Assembly (NCBI GenBank): GCA_037127255.1
Contig: JBANSL010000010.1
Location: 28,228,620 to 28,292,619 of the forward strand
DNA length: 64,000 bases
Source: Persicaria tinctoria
Lineage: Eukaryota > Streptophyta > Magnoliopsida > Caryophyllales > Polygonaceae
Reading direction: 5' to 3'
Part shown: positions 21,630-34,209 of the stretch, in pieces
Layout of the letters: each line of letters begins with the position of its first letter
How positions within the stretch are numbered: position 1 is the first letter of the stretch
The notes under the pieces: model-generated
Told to the model about the DNA's origin: nothing
The model's input: only the letters and a program-made list of their open reading frames with translations
Databases searched by the model: none
Position numbers and translations under genes: made by a program

Positions 21630-22230
21630 AACTGTTCCCCTTTGTTTTGAAATTTTTGCAACTTAATGTAGGCTAACAATTAAGTATTGCAAAGTTAAAC
21701 TTTACATCAAATTTCATCTACTTAGGGTTATTATTGTTACTGTTCTCCTTTGTTTTGATATTTTTGCAACTTAATGTAGGCTGACAATTAAGTATTACAA
21801 AGTTAAACTTTACATCAAATTTCATCTACTTAGGGTTATTATTGTAAAAAAAATGCATTAATATTAGATGACAAATGTAATGCCATTATATATAGTATTG
21901 TACATCGAATTATTCGTTTGCTCAAGTTTAGCCCCTCTAGGGTCTATGCTCCCCTAGTTCTAGGGTTTCAGTTTCATAACAAAAATGCGTTAATATTAGA
22001 TGACAAATCTGATAACATTTGTACTGTACACACATTTTAGGGTTTAGGGTTTAGTCTTTAGGGAAATCTGATAACATTTGTACTGTAAACTATACTGTAC
22101 ACTAAATTTTCGTCTGCTTAGGTTTAGCCCCTCTTAGGTCTATGATCCCCTTGTTCTAGGGTCTCAGTTTTATAACAAAAATGTGTTAATATTAGATGAA
22201 AAATGTGATAACATTAGCATTGTAAACATT
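21630..22230 (+). repeat. Duplicated blocks inside the Mutator-like element
   Basis: A block of about 115 bp with AACTTAATGTAGGCT and TTTCATCTACTTAGGG occurs twice (about 21635-21845). A second block with GTTAATATTAGATGACAAAT and TTTAGCCCCTCT occurs two to three times (21850-22230). Between them is a short telomere-like run, TTTTAGGGTTTAGGGTTTAG, at about 22035-22055. Confidence 0.7.
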
Positions 22231-23039
22231 TTAGTTTGATAAAACTGCTTTGTAGTTGGTGACAATTGGTTGGTGACACTGTTTTGTCGTTCTAAAAATA
22301 GGTAGTTGAAACTAGATTGGTGACAAAGTTTTTAAATTGGTAACAGTAGATTATTGACCAAAGCTTGATGAAAATAGGTTGGTTACACCGTTTTATTGTT
22401 GGTGTCAATAGATTACTGAAAAGAGGTTGGTGACAATGTTTTTTATAAGTTGATGACAATACAGTTGATTAAAGAATATGAAAACAGTGTTCTGTAGTTG
22501 GTGACAATGTCTTAGTGATGTATAATGTTACATTGACAATTTTTTTAAGGTTACAATATCATGATGACAATATATTGTCATCAACCCTGTCATTAATAGT
22601 TACCACCGACAATTGTCATAAGGAAAATCCTCTATTAGCAGAAAAACCTCATTTGTCACCGAGGAAAAGTGTTATTGGCAACTGTCACTGGAAGAAAATC
22701 AATTGTCACCCAAATTTTTTTGTCACCAACAATTATCACAAGAAAAAAAGAAAATCAATTGTCACTAGAAAAGATTTTCCCCTAACTGTCACCGGAAAAA
22801 AATAAAATGTCACAAAAAATCAATTGTCACCAAAACAATTGTCACAATTAACTGTCACCAGAAAAATATACTCGACTGTCACCAAAAAATTGTCAAAGGG
22901 GAGGAGAAAGAGATAGGGATAGGGAAGAAGGGGTATTTTTGGAAAAAAATGGACATTTACTTAATTATGTAAAAAAGTGGAAATTTACTTAATTTTGACA
23001 TGAAAAATGGATATTCACCAAATCTAACCTTTTATTTTC

Positions 23040-23796
23040 ACTTGTTTTTATAAAAAATTCCAATTTTTGATATTAATATGATAAAAACAAAAAAAAAATT
23101 AAACGAAAAAACAAACCCTCTTTGTCTTTCAAAAAAAAAAATATATAAAAAAAAAACCCTTTATATTCTTCTTTACGAAGGCAATCGATTAATGCAATTT
23201 TTATTTTCATATCGCGAATCGCGATAATCGAATTAAACACTGCGAGACAGACAGACAACCAAAATTTCAGATCTGCGGGAAAGAAGAAGCAAACCCTCTC
23301 CCTCTCAGCCCCTCTCTCTTTCTCTACTCTTCATTTTCTCTTTCCCTCTCTTCGGCGTCAATCCAGATCTCTGTGAAAAAGGGAGCTCTGAGGGCCTCAG
23401 CGGCAAATGCTGAGGCGATTGTGAAATTCACTTGATCTGTCCATTGCTCGATCAGATCTAAGGTAAATCGCAGCTCTCTGACTCGATTTGCGGTTTTTAT
23501 GTGCATTCACAGCAGTCATATATTCGGATCCATCTTTGATCGATGCTGCTCAGTTGTATTTGAGTTCATCTTTGCAATTCGGCAGCATTGATTGAGATCC
23601 GTGCGGGTGTTAAAGGTCGAGTTCATGAGTGTTCGGGATTGGTTTCTTTCACCCAGAGTGTTAGGGTTTTTCTTGATTGCTGAATTTGATGGAGGATTTT
23701 TTGTTGTTAGGGAAGTAAGTTTGTTTTTGTACCACTATTTGTGCTGATCGCTGGTAGTGCTTTCCTGCAGAGGTTGTGACCTGAAGTGATCCAAAA
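23040..23796 (+). promoter_or_regulatory. Promoter, 5' leader and leader intron of the coatomer gene
   Basis: Only about 240 bp separate the Mutator-like element from the likely leader. An ATATATAAAAAA box lies at about 23140, and AAACCCT motifs occur at 23113, 23150 and 23290, a telo-box-like sign of housekeeping plant genes. A CT-rich leader runs from about 23280. A GT-AG intron probably spans 23463-23770, placing the start codon 27 bases into the next exon. Confidence 0.6.
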
Positions 23797-26700
23797 ATGC
23801 TGACGAAGTTCGAGACCAAGAGTAATAGGGTCAAGGGATTGAGCTTCCACAGTAAGCGACCATGGATCCTGGCGAGTCTTCACAGTGGTGTGATCCAGCT
23901 GTGGGATTACAGGATGGGTACCCTCATTGATAGATTTGATGAGCATGATGGACCTGTTCGTGGTGTCCACTTCCACAAATCTCAGCCACTATTTGTGTCT
24001 GGAGGTAATTCCTCCATCCGCTTTTTTATCTATTTTGTCCTGTTACTTGGATCTGTTATATTGAATCATTAATAATGAAATATTTAACATAAAATTTAGA
24101 TGGAGTAGCTTTTCATACTGTGTGCAATATTTGTTCAATGTTTCAGGATATTACCTTGTGCTCTAATTGTGGCTGATAATTTCATATATGTAGATTGTCA
24201 AAATAGGAATTGGCCCTCATATGAACCAACATTTTTTTTTTCAGATGATTGTTGCTTCTTGTTCTTACTTTCTCTTAAACCAAGGATGTAGATTGCTCCG
24301 CGGCCATGAAAAATTGTGATTAAGTTAAGACTGTTGATCTTTTTCTTTAACTGTACTTTAGTTTATTTCTCTTGTACTATCTGAGGTTTACGCTAATTGC
24401 GATCTTGTCACAATTCGAGGGAAAGAGATAAAGTTTTAAAGAAGATATCTGTAAATTAAACAGAACAGAAGCGATTCCAACAAACTCTTAGATGCTTCAT
24501 TACTCACTACTTCCTTCAAATGGTTTATTTTATCCTCGTACAAAGTATTCCTTTTAGCTTTGAATTCTTGATAAGAAATAGATTTCATTTTATACTTTTT
24601 AAGCAATTAAATATTGGTCAGTTATGAAGTTTGTTATTGAAATTGCACATATTGTGACTTTTCATGCCAACTCTCCCTTCATTGGCTCAAAATTAGGTGT
24701 TCAATTAATGCGCAGTAAAATTTAGGAGGATGTTGGCGATAAGGTAGTTGAATTAGTAAATTCCTTAAGAAGTGGGTCAGAAGTTATAATGAAATTTTGT
24801 TGAATGACTGCAGTATTGTTGCAATTTAAGCTACCATTTCTAACAGAATGTTTTTAATTTCCTATTAGTTTCAATGCTCTTATGGCATTAGCTCAGTGAC
24901 TGCATTTTCCTGTTCAAAGTTCAAACAATCTTTCGTTTAGTTTGCATTCCTTCTCAAAACAATAATGCATTGCAGAACTATGTTGGATGTTGTCATCTTT
25001 CTTATATGCATAAAACATTTTGCACCACTATCCTCCTATTTCTGTAGATCTTGTAAAGTTAATGATTGGGATTCAACATTGTTTTACTTTTACCTTTGTG
25101 GATACTCAATTTGCCATTATTCAAAATGGTTTGTGCTTGTAGGCGATGATTACAAGATTAAAGTTTGGAACTACAAAACGCACAGGTGTTTGTTTACCCT
25201 TCTTGGGCACCTTGATTACATCCGCACTGTTCAATTTCACCATGAGTACCCATGGATAGTCAGTTCCAGTGATGACCAGACAATTCGGATCTGGAACTGG
25301 CAATCTAGGACATGTATAGCTGTCTTGACTGGCCACAATCATTATGTGATGTGTGCATCGTTCCACCCTAAAGAAGATCTTGTAGTGTCAGCATCTCTTG
25401 ATCAGACTGTTCGTGTTTGGGATATTGGAGCCTTGAGGAAGAAGTCTGTGTCCCCCGCTGATGACATTATGCGATTGAGTCAAATGAATAGTGATCTTTT
25501 TGGTGGTGTAGATGCTGTTGTCAAGTATGTTCTGGAAGGACATGATAGGGGAGTCAATTGGGCTGCCTTCCATCCAACCCTGCCATTAATTGTGTCTGGA
25601 GCTGATGACCGTCAAGTAAAATTGTGGCGCATGAACGGTTAGTTGTCTCTCTATCTAGTATCCATTCTACAACTTAATGCTATACTTGGGGCTGTTTCTG
25701 ATATGCTTTCCTTTTCTGCCCCAAGTCCCAACCCAAAGCTGCCCAACCTTGCATTTGTAATTGATAGGGTAGAATTTTGAAGTGTCGGACAGTTGGCTCA
25801 ACAAGTTGAATGTCTCACTGTGGATGTTGGTGGATTTCATCTATTGTTTTTTTAGATTAAGCTGTAACTTTTGTTGTTTTAGAATTCCTTGTGATATATG
25901 CTGATGGTTGGAACTATTCATGACTTCACATGTTGTGGACAGATACAAAGGCATGGGAAGTGGACACATTGAGAGGACACATGAATAATGTTTCATGTGT
26001 TATGTTCCATGCTAAGCAGGACATAATTGTTTCAAATTCAGAAGACAAGAGTATTCGTGTTTGGGATGTCACAAAGCGAACTGGTATCCAGACATTCCGC
26101 AGGGAGCATGACCGATTCTGGATCCTTGCAGCTCACCCTGAAATGAACTTGCTAGCTGCTGGTCATGATAGTGGCATGATTGTGTTTAAGCTGGAGAGAG
26201 AGCGACCAGCGTTTTCAGTTAGTGGTGACACTTTGTACTATGCCAAGGACCGGTTCTTGCGTTTCTTCGAATTCTCCACCCAGCAAGACACACAAGTGAT
26301 ACCCATTAGGCGCCCTGGGTCAACTACCTTGAATCAGGGTCCTCGTACTCTTTCATACAGCCCTACAGAGAATGCAGTTCTTATATGCTCTGATGTTGAT
26401 GGGGGAACTTATGAGCTGTATATCATTCCTAAAGATAGCTTTGGCAGGGGCGATGTGGCGCAGGATGCGAGAAGAGGTGCTGGAGGTTCTGCTGTCTTTG
26501 TTTCTCGTAACAGGTTTGCTGTGCTTGACAAGACCAGCAATAATGTTCTACTGAAGAATTTGAAGAATGAGATAGTGAAAAAGAGTCTTCTTCCTATTGC
26601 AACAGATGCAATATTTTATGCTGGAACTGGCAATGTGCTCTGTAGGGCAGAAGATAGAGTTGTCATATTTGATTTGCAGCAGAGGATGGTTCTTGGTGAA

Positions 26701-28887
26701 CTTCAAACCCCTTTTGTTAAATATGTTGTGTGGTCAACTGACATGGAGAATGTTGCCTTGCTTAGCAAGCACGCAATAGTCATTGCAAATAAGAAGCTTG
26801 TGCATCAGTGCACGCTTCATGAGACAATTCGTGTCAAGAGTGGAGCCTGGGATGAGAATGGAGTTTTCATCTACACTACTCTGAATCACATTAAATACTG
26901 CTTGCCTAATGGAGATAGTGGGATAATCAGAACACTCGATGTTCCAATATATATCACAAAGGTGTCAGGGAATACTCTTTTCTGCCTGGACCGTGATGGG
27001 AAGAACAAGTCCATAGTTATTGATGCAACAGAGTATATTTTCAAGCTATCTTTGATGAGGAAGAGGTATGACCAAGTTATGAAAATGATAAAGAGTTCTC
27101 AGCTTGTTGGGCAGGCAATGATTGCTTATTTACAACAGAAGGGATTCCCTGAAGTTGCTCTTCATTTTGTGAAAGATGAGAGAACACGTTTCAACTTGGC
27201 TCTGGCGAGTGGCAACATCGAAATTGCAGTTGCTTCTGCCAAGGAAATTGATGAGAAAGATCACTGGTATAGATTAGGGGTGGAAGCTCTTCGTCAGGGA
27301 AATGCTGGTATTGTGGAATATGCTTATCAGAGGACTAAGAATTTTGAGAGGCTGTCCTTTCTTTATCTTATCACTGGAAATATGGAAATGCTTACTAAAA
27401 TGCAGAAAATTGCTGAGATGAAGAATGATGTCATGGGACAGTTTCATAATGCCCTGTATTTGGGAGATGTTCGTGAAAGAGTGAAGATTTTAGAGAATGC
27501 TGGTCATTTGCCGCTTGCTTATATTACAGCTTCAGTTCACCACCTTGATGATGTTGCTGAGAGACTTGCCTCTGAGTTGGGAGACAATGTTCCTGCCTTG
27601 CCAGAAGGGAAGGTTCCCTCCCTCCTGATGCCTCCAGCTCCTATTCTGTGTGGAGGTGATTGGCCTCTACTAAGAGTCATGAGGGGCATCTTTGAAGGTG
27701 GCCTTGAAAATATTGGCAGAGATGTTGATGAAGAAGAGGAGGATGAGGTTGATGGTGATTGGGTTCAGGAGCTGGACATAGGTGATGACGAGAATGCACA
27801 GAATGGAGATATACCTGGTGGTTTGGAAGACGGGGAAGCTCCTGAAGAAGATGACGAGGAGACAGGTTGGGGTCTTGATTTGGATCTTCCGGAAGAAATA
27901 ACTCCGAAGGCTGTAAATGCACGTTCTTCAGTTTTTGTTGCTCCACCTCTAGGTATGCCTGTAAGCCAAATATGGATCCAGAGATCATCCCTTGCTGCTG
28001 AGCATGCTGCCGCTGGGAACTTCGACACTGCAATGCGGTTATTGCACCGACAGCTTGGAATCAAGAACTTCGTCCCATTGAGGCCCATCTTTCTTGATCT
28101 TCATGCTGGTAGCCATACCTATGTGAGGGGATTCCCATCTGCGCCTGTGCTGTCAGTTGCTGTGGAGAGAGGATGGAGCGAGAAGGCTAGCCCTAATGTG
28201 AGGGGCCCACCAGCTCTTGTGTTCAACTTCTCACAATTGGAAGAGAAGCTTAAGGTTGGTTACAAGGCTACAACTGCTGGGAAGTTCACTGAAGCTCTTC
28301 GCATTTTCCTTGGTATTCTCCACACCATTCCTCTAATTGTTGTCGAGTCCCGAAGAGAAGTTGATGAGGTCAAGGAATTGATCATCATAGTGAAGGATTA
28401 TGTCTTGGGTCTAAAGGTGGAACTCAAGAGGAGAGAAATCAAAGATGATCCAGTTCGCCAGCAGGAGCTTGCTGCCTACTTCACTCACTGCAACCTTCAA
28501 ACGCCCCATCTGAGGCTTGCGCTGCTGAATGCGATGAGCATTTGCTACAAGGCCAAGAATTACATCACAGCAGCCAACTTTGCTAGGCGTCTCCTTGAGA
28601 CAAACCCGACAGCTGAAAACCAAGCCAAGACAGCCCGCCAGGTTCTGCAGGGTGCTGAAAGGAACATGACAGATGCTGCTGAGCTGAACTACGATTTCAG
28701 AAATCCGTTTGTAATTTGCGGAGCTAGCTATGTGCCTATCTACCGTGGCCAAAAGGACGTTGCTTGTCCGTATTGCAGTGCACGCTTTGTCCCTACTCAA
28801 GAGGGACAGCTTTGTAATGTCTGTGAGCTTTCCATTGTCGGAGCAGACGCATCTGGTCTGCTCTGCTCCCCTTCTCAGGTACGATGA
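23797..28887 (+). CDS. COPA: Coatomer subunit alpha (alpha-COP)
   Basis: Three coding exons (23797-24004, 25143-25637, 25943-28887; introns 1138 and 305 bp) give 1215 residues, the usual length for plant alpha-COP. It is the large scaffold subunit of the COPI coat, which carries cargo from Golgi back to ER and binds dilysine signals. The N-terminus [18 protein letters not shown] is near-universal in the family. WD40 repeats fill roughly residues 1-320 ([61 protein letters not shown]), followed by a second propeller and a helical solenoid. An acidic linker (about 830-885) ends in WGLDLDLP, and a C-terminal domain has paired CxxC motifs (CPYC, CNVC) and ends [11 protein letters not shown]. No break is seen; it is presumably expressed. 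Confidence 0.97.
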
Positions 28888-29374
28888 TCTGCTCGAAAGT
28901 CGAGTCCATTGAGTTAGAAGCCTTTTGTAAACTCGAACCCTCATGTTGGAGCTCCTCACAGCAAGCCAAGGTAAGGGTATTTCTATCAGAATCTATGTAT
29001 CAAAAGTTTTTCTTGGGTCACTTCTTATTGACTTACTCTCTCTATGCTCCACTTTCCTCTTTGTTCTCTAGTTTTATATGAATTTGAATGTAATAATCTT
29101 TCTTGAATTTTGATTTGGGCTATTGTTGTTGTTTGTTGATACACAACAAGGGTAGCCCCGGAGGTATTTGTTGAACTAGGTAACAGTCATAGATCAAAAG
29201 ACATCAGGTTTGCAGATATTTTGCAACATTTTGTTTTTCTGTATTTTGATTCCCTTTGTTCTTCATTTTGGCATTTGCATCTTGTGCTGAGTTTTTTAGT
29301 TCACAAAAGCTTGCTTTGCATTTGCTGTTTTCGTAGTCAATCATCTTTGTTTAATCTTCCTAATTGCGAATGGA
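28888..29374 (+). other. 3' untranslated region of the coatomer gene
   Basis: A possible untranslated-region intron starts at AAG|GTAAGG (about 28971). No new gene is seen. Sequence becomes T-rich by 29090. Confidence 0.4.
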
Positions 29375-30673
29375 TCGGATGAGAACATCCCTTAGGGTGG
29401 GAACATAGAAACACATCTCGGCCATTGATTTGGTTGAAACCAAGGGTAGAGATTACATTCAAATTTCTGATTTGTTTAATTTAAAAAATATCCAGGGCGT
29501 ACAAAAACTTCACCAATCAAACCATGTGGCGCGTGTATTGAACGTCAGTACTACACCAATTCCGCACTCGTAGGTGTCGTACAGCATATTTGGCTCATCA
29601 AATATATTTAATTTTGGTTTTTTTAAAATAAAGTAATGATTATTTATAATTCTATAATATCTACTCTGTACTTGTCCTATTAGATACGAATAATTTATAC
29701 GGAGTATAATTTAACCGAATAATATATCAAATTTAATTGAATAATCATTATGGTAAATACGAATAAGTTTTCTATTGTAATCGAACAATGTAATTTTAAC
29801 ACATTTATCTTAATAAAAAAATTAATCTCTCAAAAATCATCTTCTTACATACGAATAATCTCTATAATTTAACCGAATAATATACTCTTTGTGATTTTAC
29901 CGAATAATGTACAGGTTTATTGATTAATATTTTAACATTCAAAAATAAATAAATATGTAAATAATCATCTTCTTACATACGAATAATCTCTAAAATTTAA
30001 CCGAATAATCTCTCAAATTTAACCGAATAATTTAGAAATGTGTTGAATAATATTTTAACCTAACCAAAACAAATAAATCCGTCAAAAATCCTCCTCTTAT
30101 ATACAAATAATGTACAAATAAACCCGTCTAATTCTTCCTATTAAATACGAATATTTTTTGTAGGATCAACGAATAATGTACAAATGTGTTGAATAATTTT
30201 TTAGCCTCACCAAAATAAATAAACTCGTCAAAAATGATCATATTACATGCGAATAATCTATCTAATTTAAATCGAATAATGTGCAATGGGATACATTTCA
30301 AAAGTATCTCAACTTATAAGTATATACGAATAATATTGACATTTTAAATGAATAATCTCCAAAAATGTTCAATAATCACCGACTCCTACCCAGTTAATTG
30401 GTCAAACCATGTTTCAATAAATGGGTAAAATTCTATTGAAGTTACGTTAGTTTGGAATAATAATTAAAAAAAAAGGTGTGTAAAAACGGCCTAACCGCAA
30501 AACAAAAGAAAGAAAGAGAAAGGTAAGCGCGTGGCTTTGATCAGCAGAAACCCACCCAATTTTCCTTTCAAAAAAAAAAAAGAAAATCATTATTAATCTT
30601 GATCGTTGGTTTCTTTGATTTGTAGGGTCTAGATGTGTTCTTAGTTCTCACTTTAAGGGGTGTTCTCACCCGA
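29375..30673. mobile_element. 1.3-kb TIR element rich in CGAATAAT
   Basis: The left end TCGGATGAGAACATCCCTTA and the right end (other strand TCGGGTGAGAACACCCCTTA) are inverted repeats of about 30-45 bp. Between 29680 and 30400 the phrase CGAATAAT, often TACGAATAATCT or ACCGAATAAT, recurs more than fifteen times. No coding capacity is seen, and I found no clear target duplication, so the class is open. Confidence 0.55.
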
Positions 30674-30679
30674 ACCACC

Positions 30680-30682
<3 letters not shown>

Positions 30683-30742
<60 letters not shown>
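30683..30742. repeat. (TA)30 microsatellite
   Basis: An uninterrupted TA run of about 60 bases next to the end of the TIR element. Confidence 0.97.
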
Positions 30743-30744
<2 letters not shown>

Positions 30745-32515
30745 CTACGTACCCCGACCGAAACTCAAAACAATCCAAGACATTTTCCTCATTTGAGATT
30801 AGTTCAAATTCATCCAAATTGATTTCATTGGAAACAACACGGGGCATATCTGCCCACCGTTTTGCAGACACAGTGCAGAATGTTTCGTGAGTGAGATACG
30901 AAAAATCTCAAGTGTGTATTTTTTTCCATAAATGATTTGCTCTTTTTTGCATATTGATCGATCCACACACCCTAGCGGACAAAATTGGTGGGGGCTTATA
31001 TTGGCATAATGAGTTCAAATCGTCCCTAGTGCTGTGCGATTATCATTTCCCAACGGGGAATCAAAAGAAAAAAAGGATAAGTTGAGTAGCACTAATACAA
31101 AAACTCAACAAGTGTTCGCTAGTAATCCTCAGAGTTCTATATGAGCATCTATCTTTTATTGGGTTGGTTCGTTGGTTTTGCTAGCAGCTTCAAGGCTTCA
31201 GTGTAAGATGACATATACTTTATTTCTGCTATTTTCTTTCCATTATTTGCTTCTTATAATTTCGTTTCAGTTATTTATTTACGTTTTTAATTCGGTTGTT
31301 CATAATAGTTAGTCAATCCTCTGATTTGTCCGGACCCCCGGTTTCTTTAGGCTTGTTTAGAGAATGGAAAGAACAATTCTGGTATTTTTTGCGATTCTAA
31401 CGATCATATAATGTTTATTATAAGAAATTTCTAATTTTATACTTTAAATCTAAGAAATTTTCAATATATTCAGTTAGTCTATAATATTTAGTTTATTTTT
31501 AAAATTTTACAATCTTTATGGATATTTTTTTATATGATTTAACATGATATTTATCTAATACGAAACATATTAACTTCATTTTTAAAAAAATCATCCGTGG
31601 TGGGATCTTACAATCATACTATTGGATTCTACGATCCGATTCTTACACCTTTTTTATCGATTCGATCCAGAGTCCCTATTTTAACAACATTGATCGTATT
31701 CAATTGTATTTAATTTTGTTTTCCGTTGTATCATGATTGATTTATATAGTAATTTTTCGGCCTTTGAATTTACAACCCAAGAATTTGTAAAAATTTTCGA
31801 ATAATTTTCAGAAAAATTATATATAAATTTACTTATATATAAACTACACTTGTACAACACAAATACAAAAAGATACATTTGAACTGGAGTAAAATAAGTT
31901 TAGAGTAACTAAAGTAACAAACAAATTATACAAGTTTACATGATTCCTATGAGTCATAATGTTTGATTGTTGAGCATCATGTAGAGAGGAGATATGTATA
32001 ACAGTTGGGTCAACATCTAGGGCTGATGTGATTCTCAAATGGTAGGTAGAGTGGATGACACACAGCAAAATTTAAAGGCTACAATTGACAGTAGTCCACC
32101 CCCCCTATACTCCATTTTTTTACCCCCTTGTTTCTTTCTCTTTTCCATTTCCTATCCCTGAATGTTAATTTGTCTGCATCCCAACACCATAAGTCCCATA
32201 AATCATGGTAAAAACATACACAAACATGAAATAGCTACATATCCTCCATTATTGCCTAGTTTAGGTGAGAGTTAACCCTATACAGAGTACACAATGGTGT
32301 ACGTACTACAATTCATCAAGACATCAAGTATAGCGTTCCTATTCCTATTCAAAGTGCTAAGGGTTATTAGGGGACCTTATATATATATTTATAAGCTTCA
32401 TCAGCTACACTCTAGACGGACACATTTGTATTCTTTTCTCTTTGACTACTACCAACCACAAACTGGTGGTACGCAAATTTTCATATCACTTACCAACAAC
32501 AAATCGTGGTTACTG
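30743..32515. other. Spacer with old repeat remnants, no gene
   Basis: A segment at 31180-31370 (CAGTGTAAGATGAC, then TTGTCCGGACCCCCGG and CTTGTTTAGAGAATGG) resembles the 3' part of the retroposon at 38355-39430 and is probably an old relative. 31370-31690 loosely matches 7960-8175. The rest shows nothing I can name. Confidence 0.45.
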
Positions 32516-33056
32516 CATATGTAGTAACCACGACTCGTGATTACCATCGGTACATTACCATGGTTATCAAGTTGTAATTCTGTTTGTATTTTTTTGAAAC
32601 CTCTTGACTACCTTTTAGTAGTCATCAAAGTTGTCGAACGAAAAAATATGGTAACAAAAAATAATATGGTTACCACCCATTAAAATTTCAAATAAATCAA
32701 GTTTACAACCTAAAGTACAAACCAATTCAAACTAACCAAGTTCAAAGTCTTGAAACAAACCAAGTTCAAATTTTCAAATATTCAAAATGTTCCTGCAAGT
32801 TCAAACAAAACAAGTTCAAAGTCTTCAAATATCCAACATGGTCCTACTGAAATAGTAGAAAAAAAGTAAAAATGACCAATTTAGGTCAAAATCAAAACAC
32901 AATATATAAATTAAAAACTTAAAGGTAATAGCAATAAAATATTAAATAAAAAATTAGTATATATACTTGGTAACCATAGTAACCATGTTATTCGGATTTC
33001 ATTATCATTACCGTACCACCTTCACGTGGTTACCACCATGTTGGTTACTACAAGTG
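32516..33056. mobile_element. CACTA-like short element rich in GGTAACC
   Basis: The ends CATATGTAGTAACCACG and, on the other strand, CACTTGTAGTAACCAAC are similar inverted repeats, and GGTTAC/GTAACC motifs crowd both end regions, as in CACTA elements. No 3-bp target duplication is clear. Just outside and across the left end, TCGTGGTTACT (32504) pairs with AGTAACCACGA (32523) in a perfect 11-bp hairpin. Confidence 0.35.
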
Positions 33057-33277
33057 TAGTTACCAACATAGTCGGTTTATGGTTGTTACGTGGTTGATAT
33101 GGTAATTTTTATAACATTTGCCAGCCCTGCTCACATGCATATTTGAAGAGCCAAGCATCTAGTTCTAGTTCTATTTTTTTTTCTTTTTTTTTTTTAACAA
33201 AATCTAAGCTATAGGGATTCTTCATCCCTATAGCTTATCAATTACATAATTCTTGACAAACTCATCAATTTATTATA

Positions 33278-33977
33278 GGCAAAATTACAAAAAACCACCC
33301 TTTAAATATGGATGTTTTCACTTAACCACCCCTTAAATTCAAAATTACATAAAACCACCATTTAAATGGTATTTGTTTACAACTCACCACCCATTCAACT
33401 ATTTTCGTTACTTTATCATTAAATATATTATATTTTAATATTTTTAAACTCAAATTTGATTGTAAATATATTCAAAATTTGAATTTAAGGGGTTGATCAT
33501 ATTTTAGGGATTATTTTATTTATTTTAAAAAAATAAAATAAATATAGCCTAGAATTATTCTCTTAAATTATGGTTGAAAATGTTTATAGAATTTTAAAAT
33601 ATTATGGAAATTACTATTATTTATTTATATTTTAAATAAGAGTAATTTACATAATTTTTTAAACATTTATAAACATTTTCAAACATAAATTAAGATAATA
33701 ATTCTAGGCTTTATTGATTATTATTTTTAAAAATAAATGCAATGATCCCTAAAATATAATTGGGCCCTTAAATTCAAATTTTGAATATATTTACAATCAA
33801 ATTTGAGTTTAAAAATATTAAAATATAATATATTTAATGATAAAGTAACAAAAATAGTTGAATGGCGGTGAGTTGTAAACAAATACTATTTAAAGGGTGG
33901 TTTTATGTAATATTGAGTTTAAGGGGTGGTTAAGTGAAAACACCCATATTTAAAGGGTGGTTTTCTGTAATTTTGCC
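33278..33977. mobile_element. 700-bp hairpin MITE (Mutator-type) with 9-bp target duplication
   Basis: The whole element is an inverted repeat centred near 33628: GGCAAAATTACAAAAAACCA at the left is mirrored by a GTAATTTTGCC end at the right, and the match runs almost to the middle. TTTATTATA flanks both sides exactly (33269-33277 and 33978-33986). Mutator-type ends with a 9-bp duplication. Non-coding, AT-rich. Confidence 0.9.
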
Positions 33978-34209
33978 TTTATTATATGATTATTTTTATG
34001 TCAAACATATTAAACACAATAGATAAATTGACAAATTTTGCAACAGCTGAATTTATTAATTATAAATATAATATATTGACCATAATTCTATTTTTTCTAA
34101 TATATTCATATCAAAATAAATAAATCTTATGGGCTTATATGTATTACACATAATTTTTTTAATTTAAAAATGTTCATATTTTGTTGATAAATTTGGATTA
34201 ATATAGGAA

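Larger units (their letters stand above)
19608..23030. mobile_element. 3.4-kb Mutator-like element with 9-bp target duplication
   Basis: Terminal inverted repeats of about 85 bp begin GGAATAATTTTGTGAAATAT and, on the other strand, GGTTAGATTTGGTGAATATC; both continue with ATTAAGTAAATGTCCAT. A perfect 9-bp repeat TTTTATTTT flanks the ends (19599-19607 and 23031-23039). No transposase is present. The inside carries a leader-like pyrimidine-rich block (19760-19990), a tandem array (20685-21215), a possible captured exon (21263-21388), duplicated blocks (21630-22230) and many GTGACAATTG motifs, direct on the left and inverted (CAATTGTCAC) towards the right. Confidence 0.8.

Noticed and set aside
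27677..28088. Minus-strand frames in the coatomer gene
   Set aside because: Antisense shadows of a well-conserved coding exon.
28411..28959. 182-codon minus-strand frame at the coatomer 3' end
   Set aside because: Antisense of the conserved C-terminal domain; no start context or motif.
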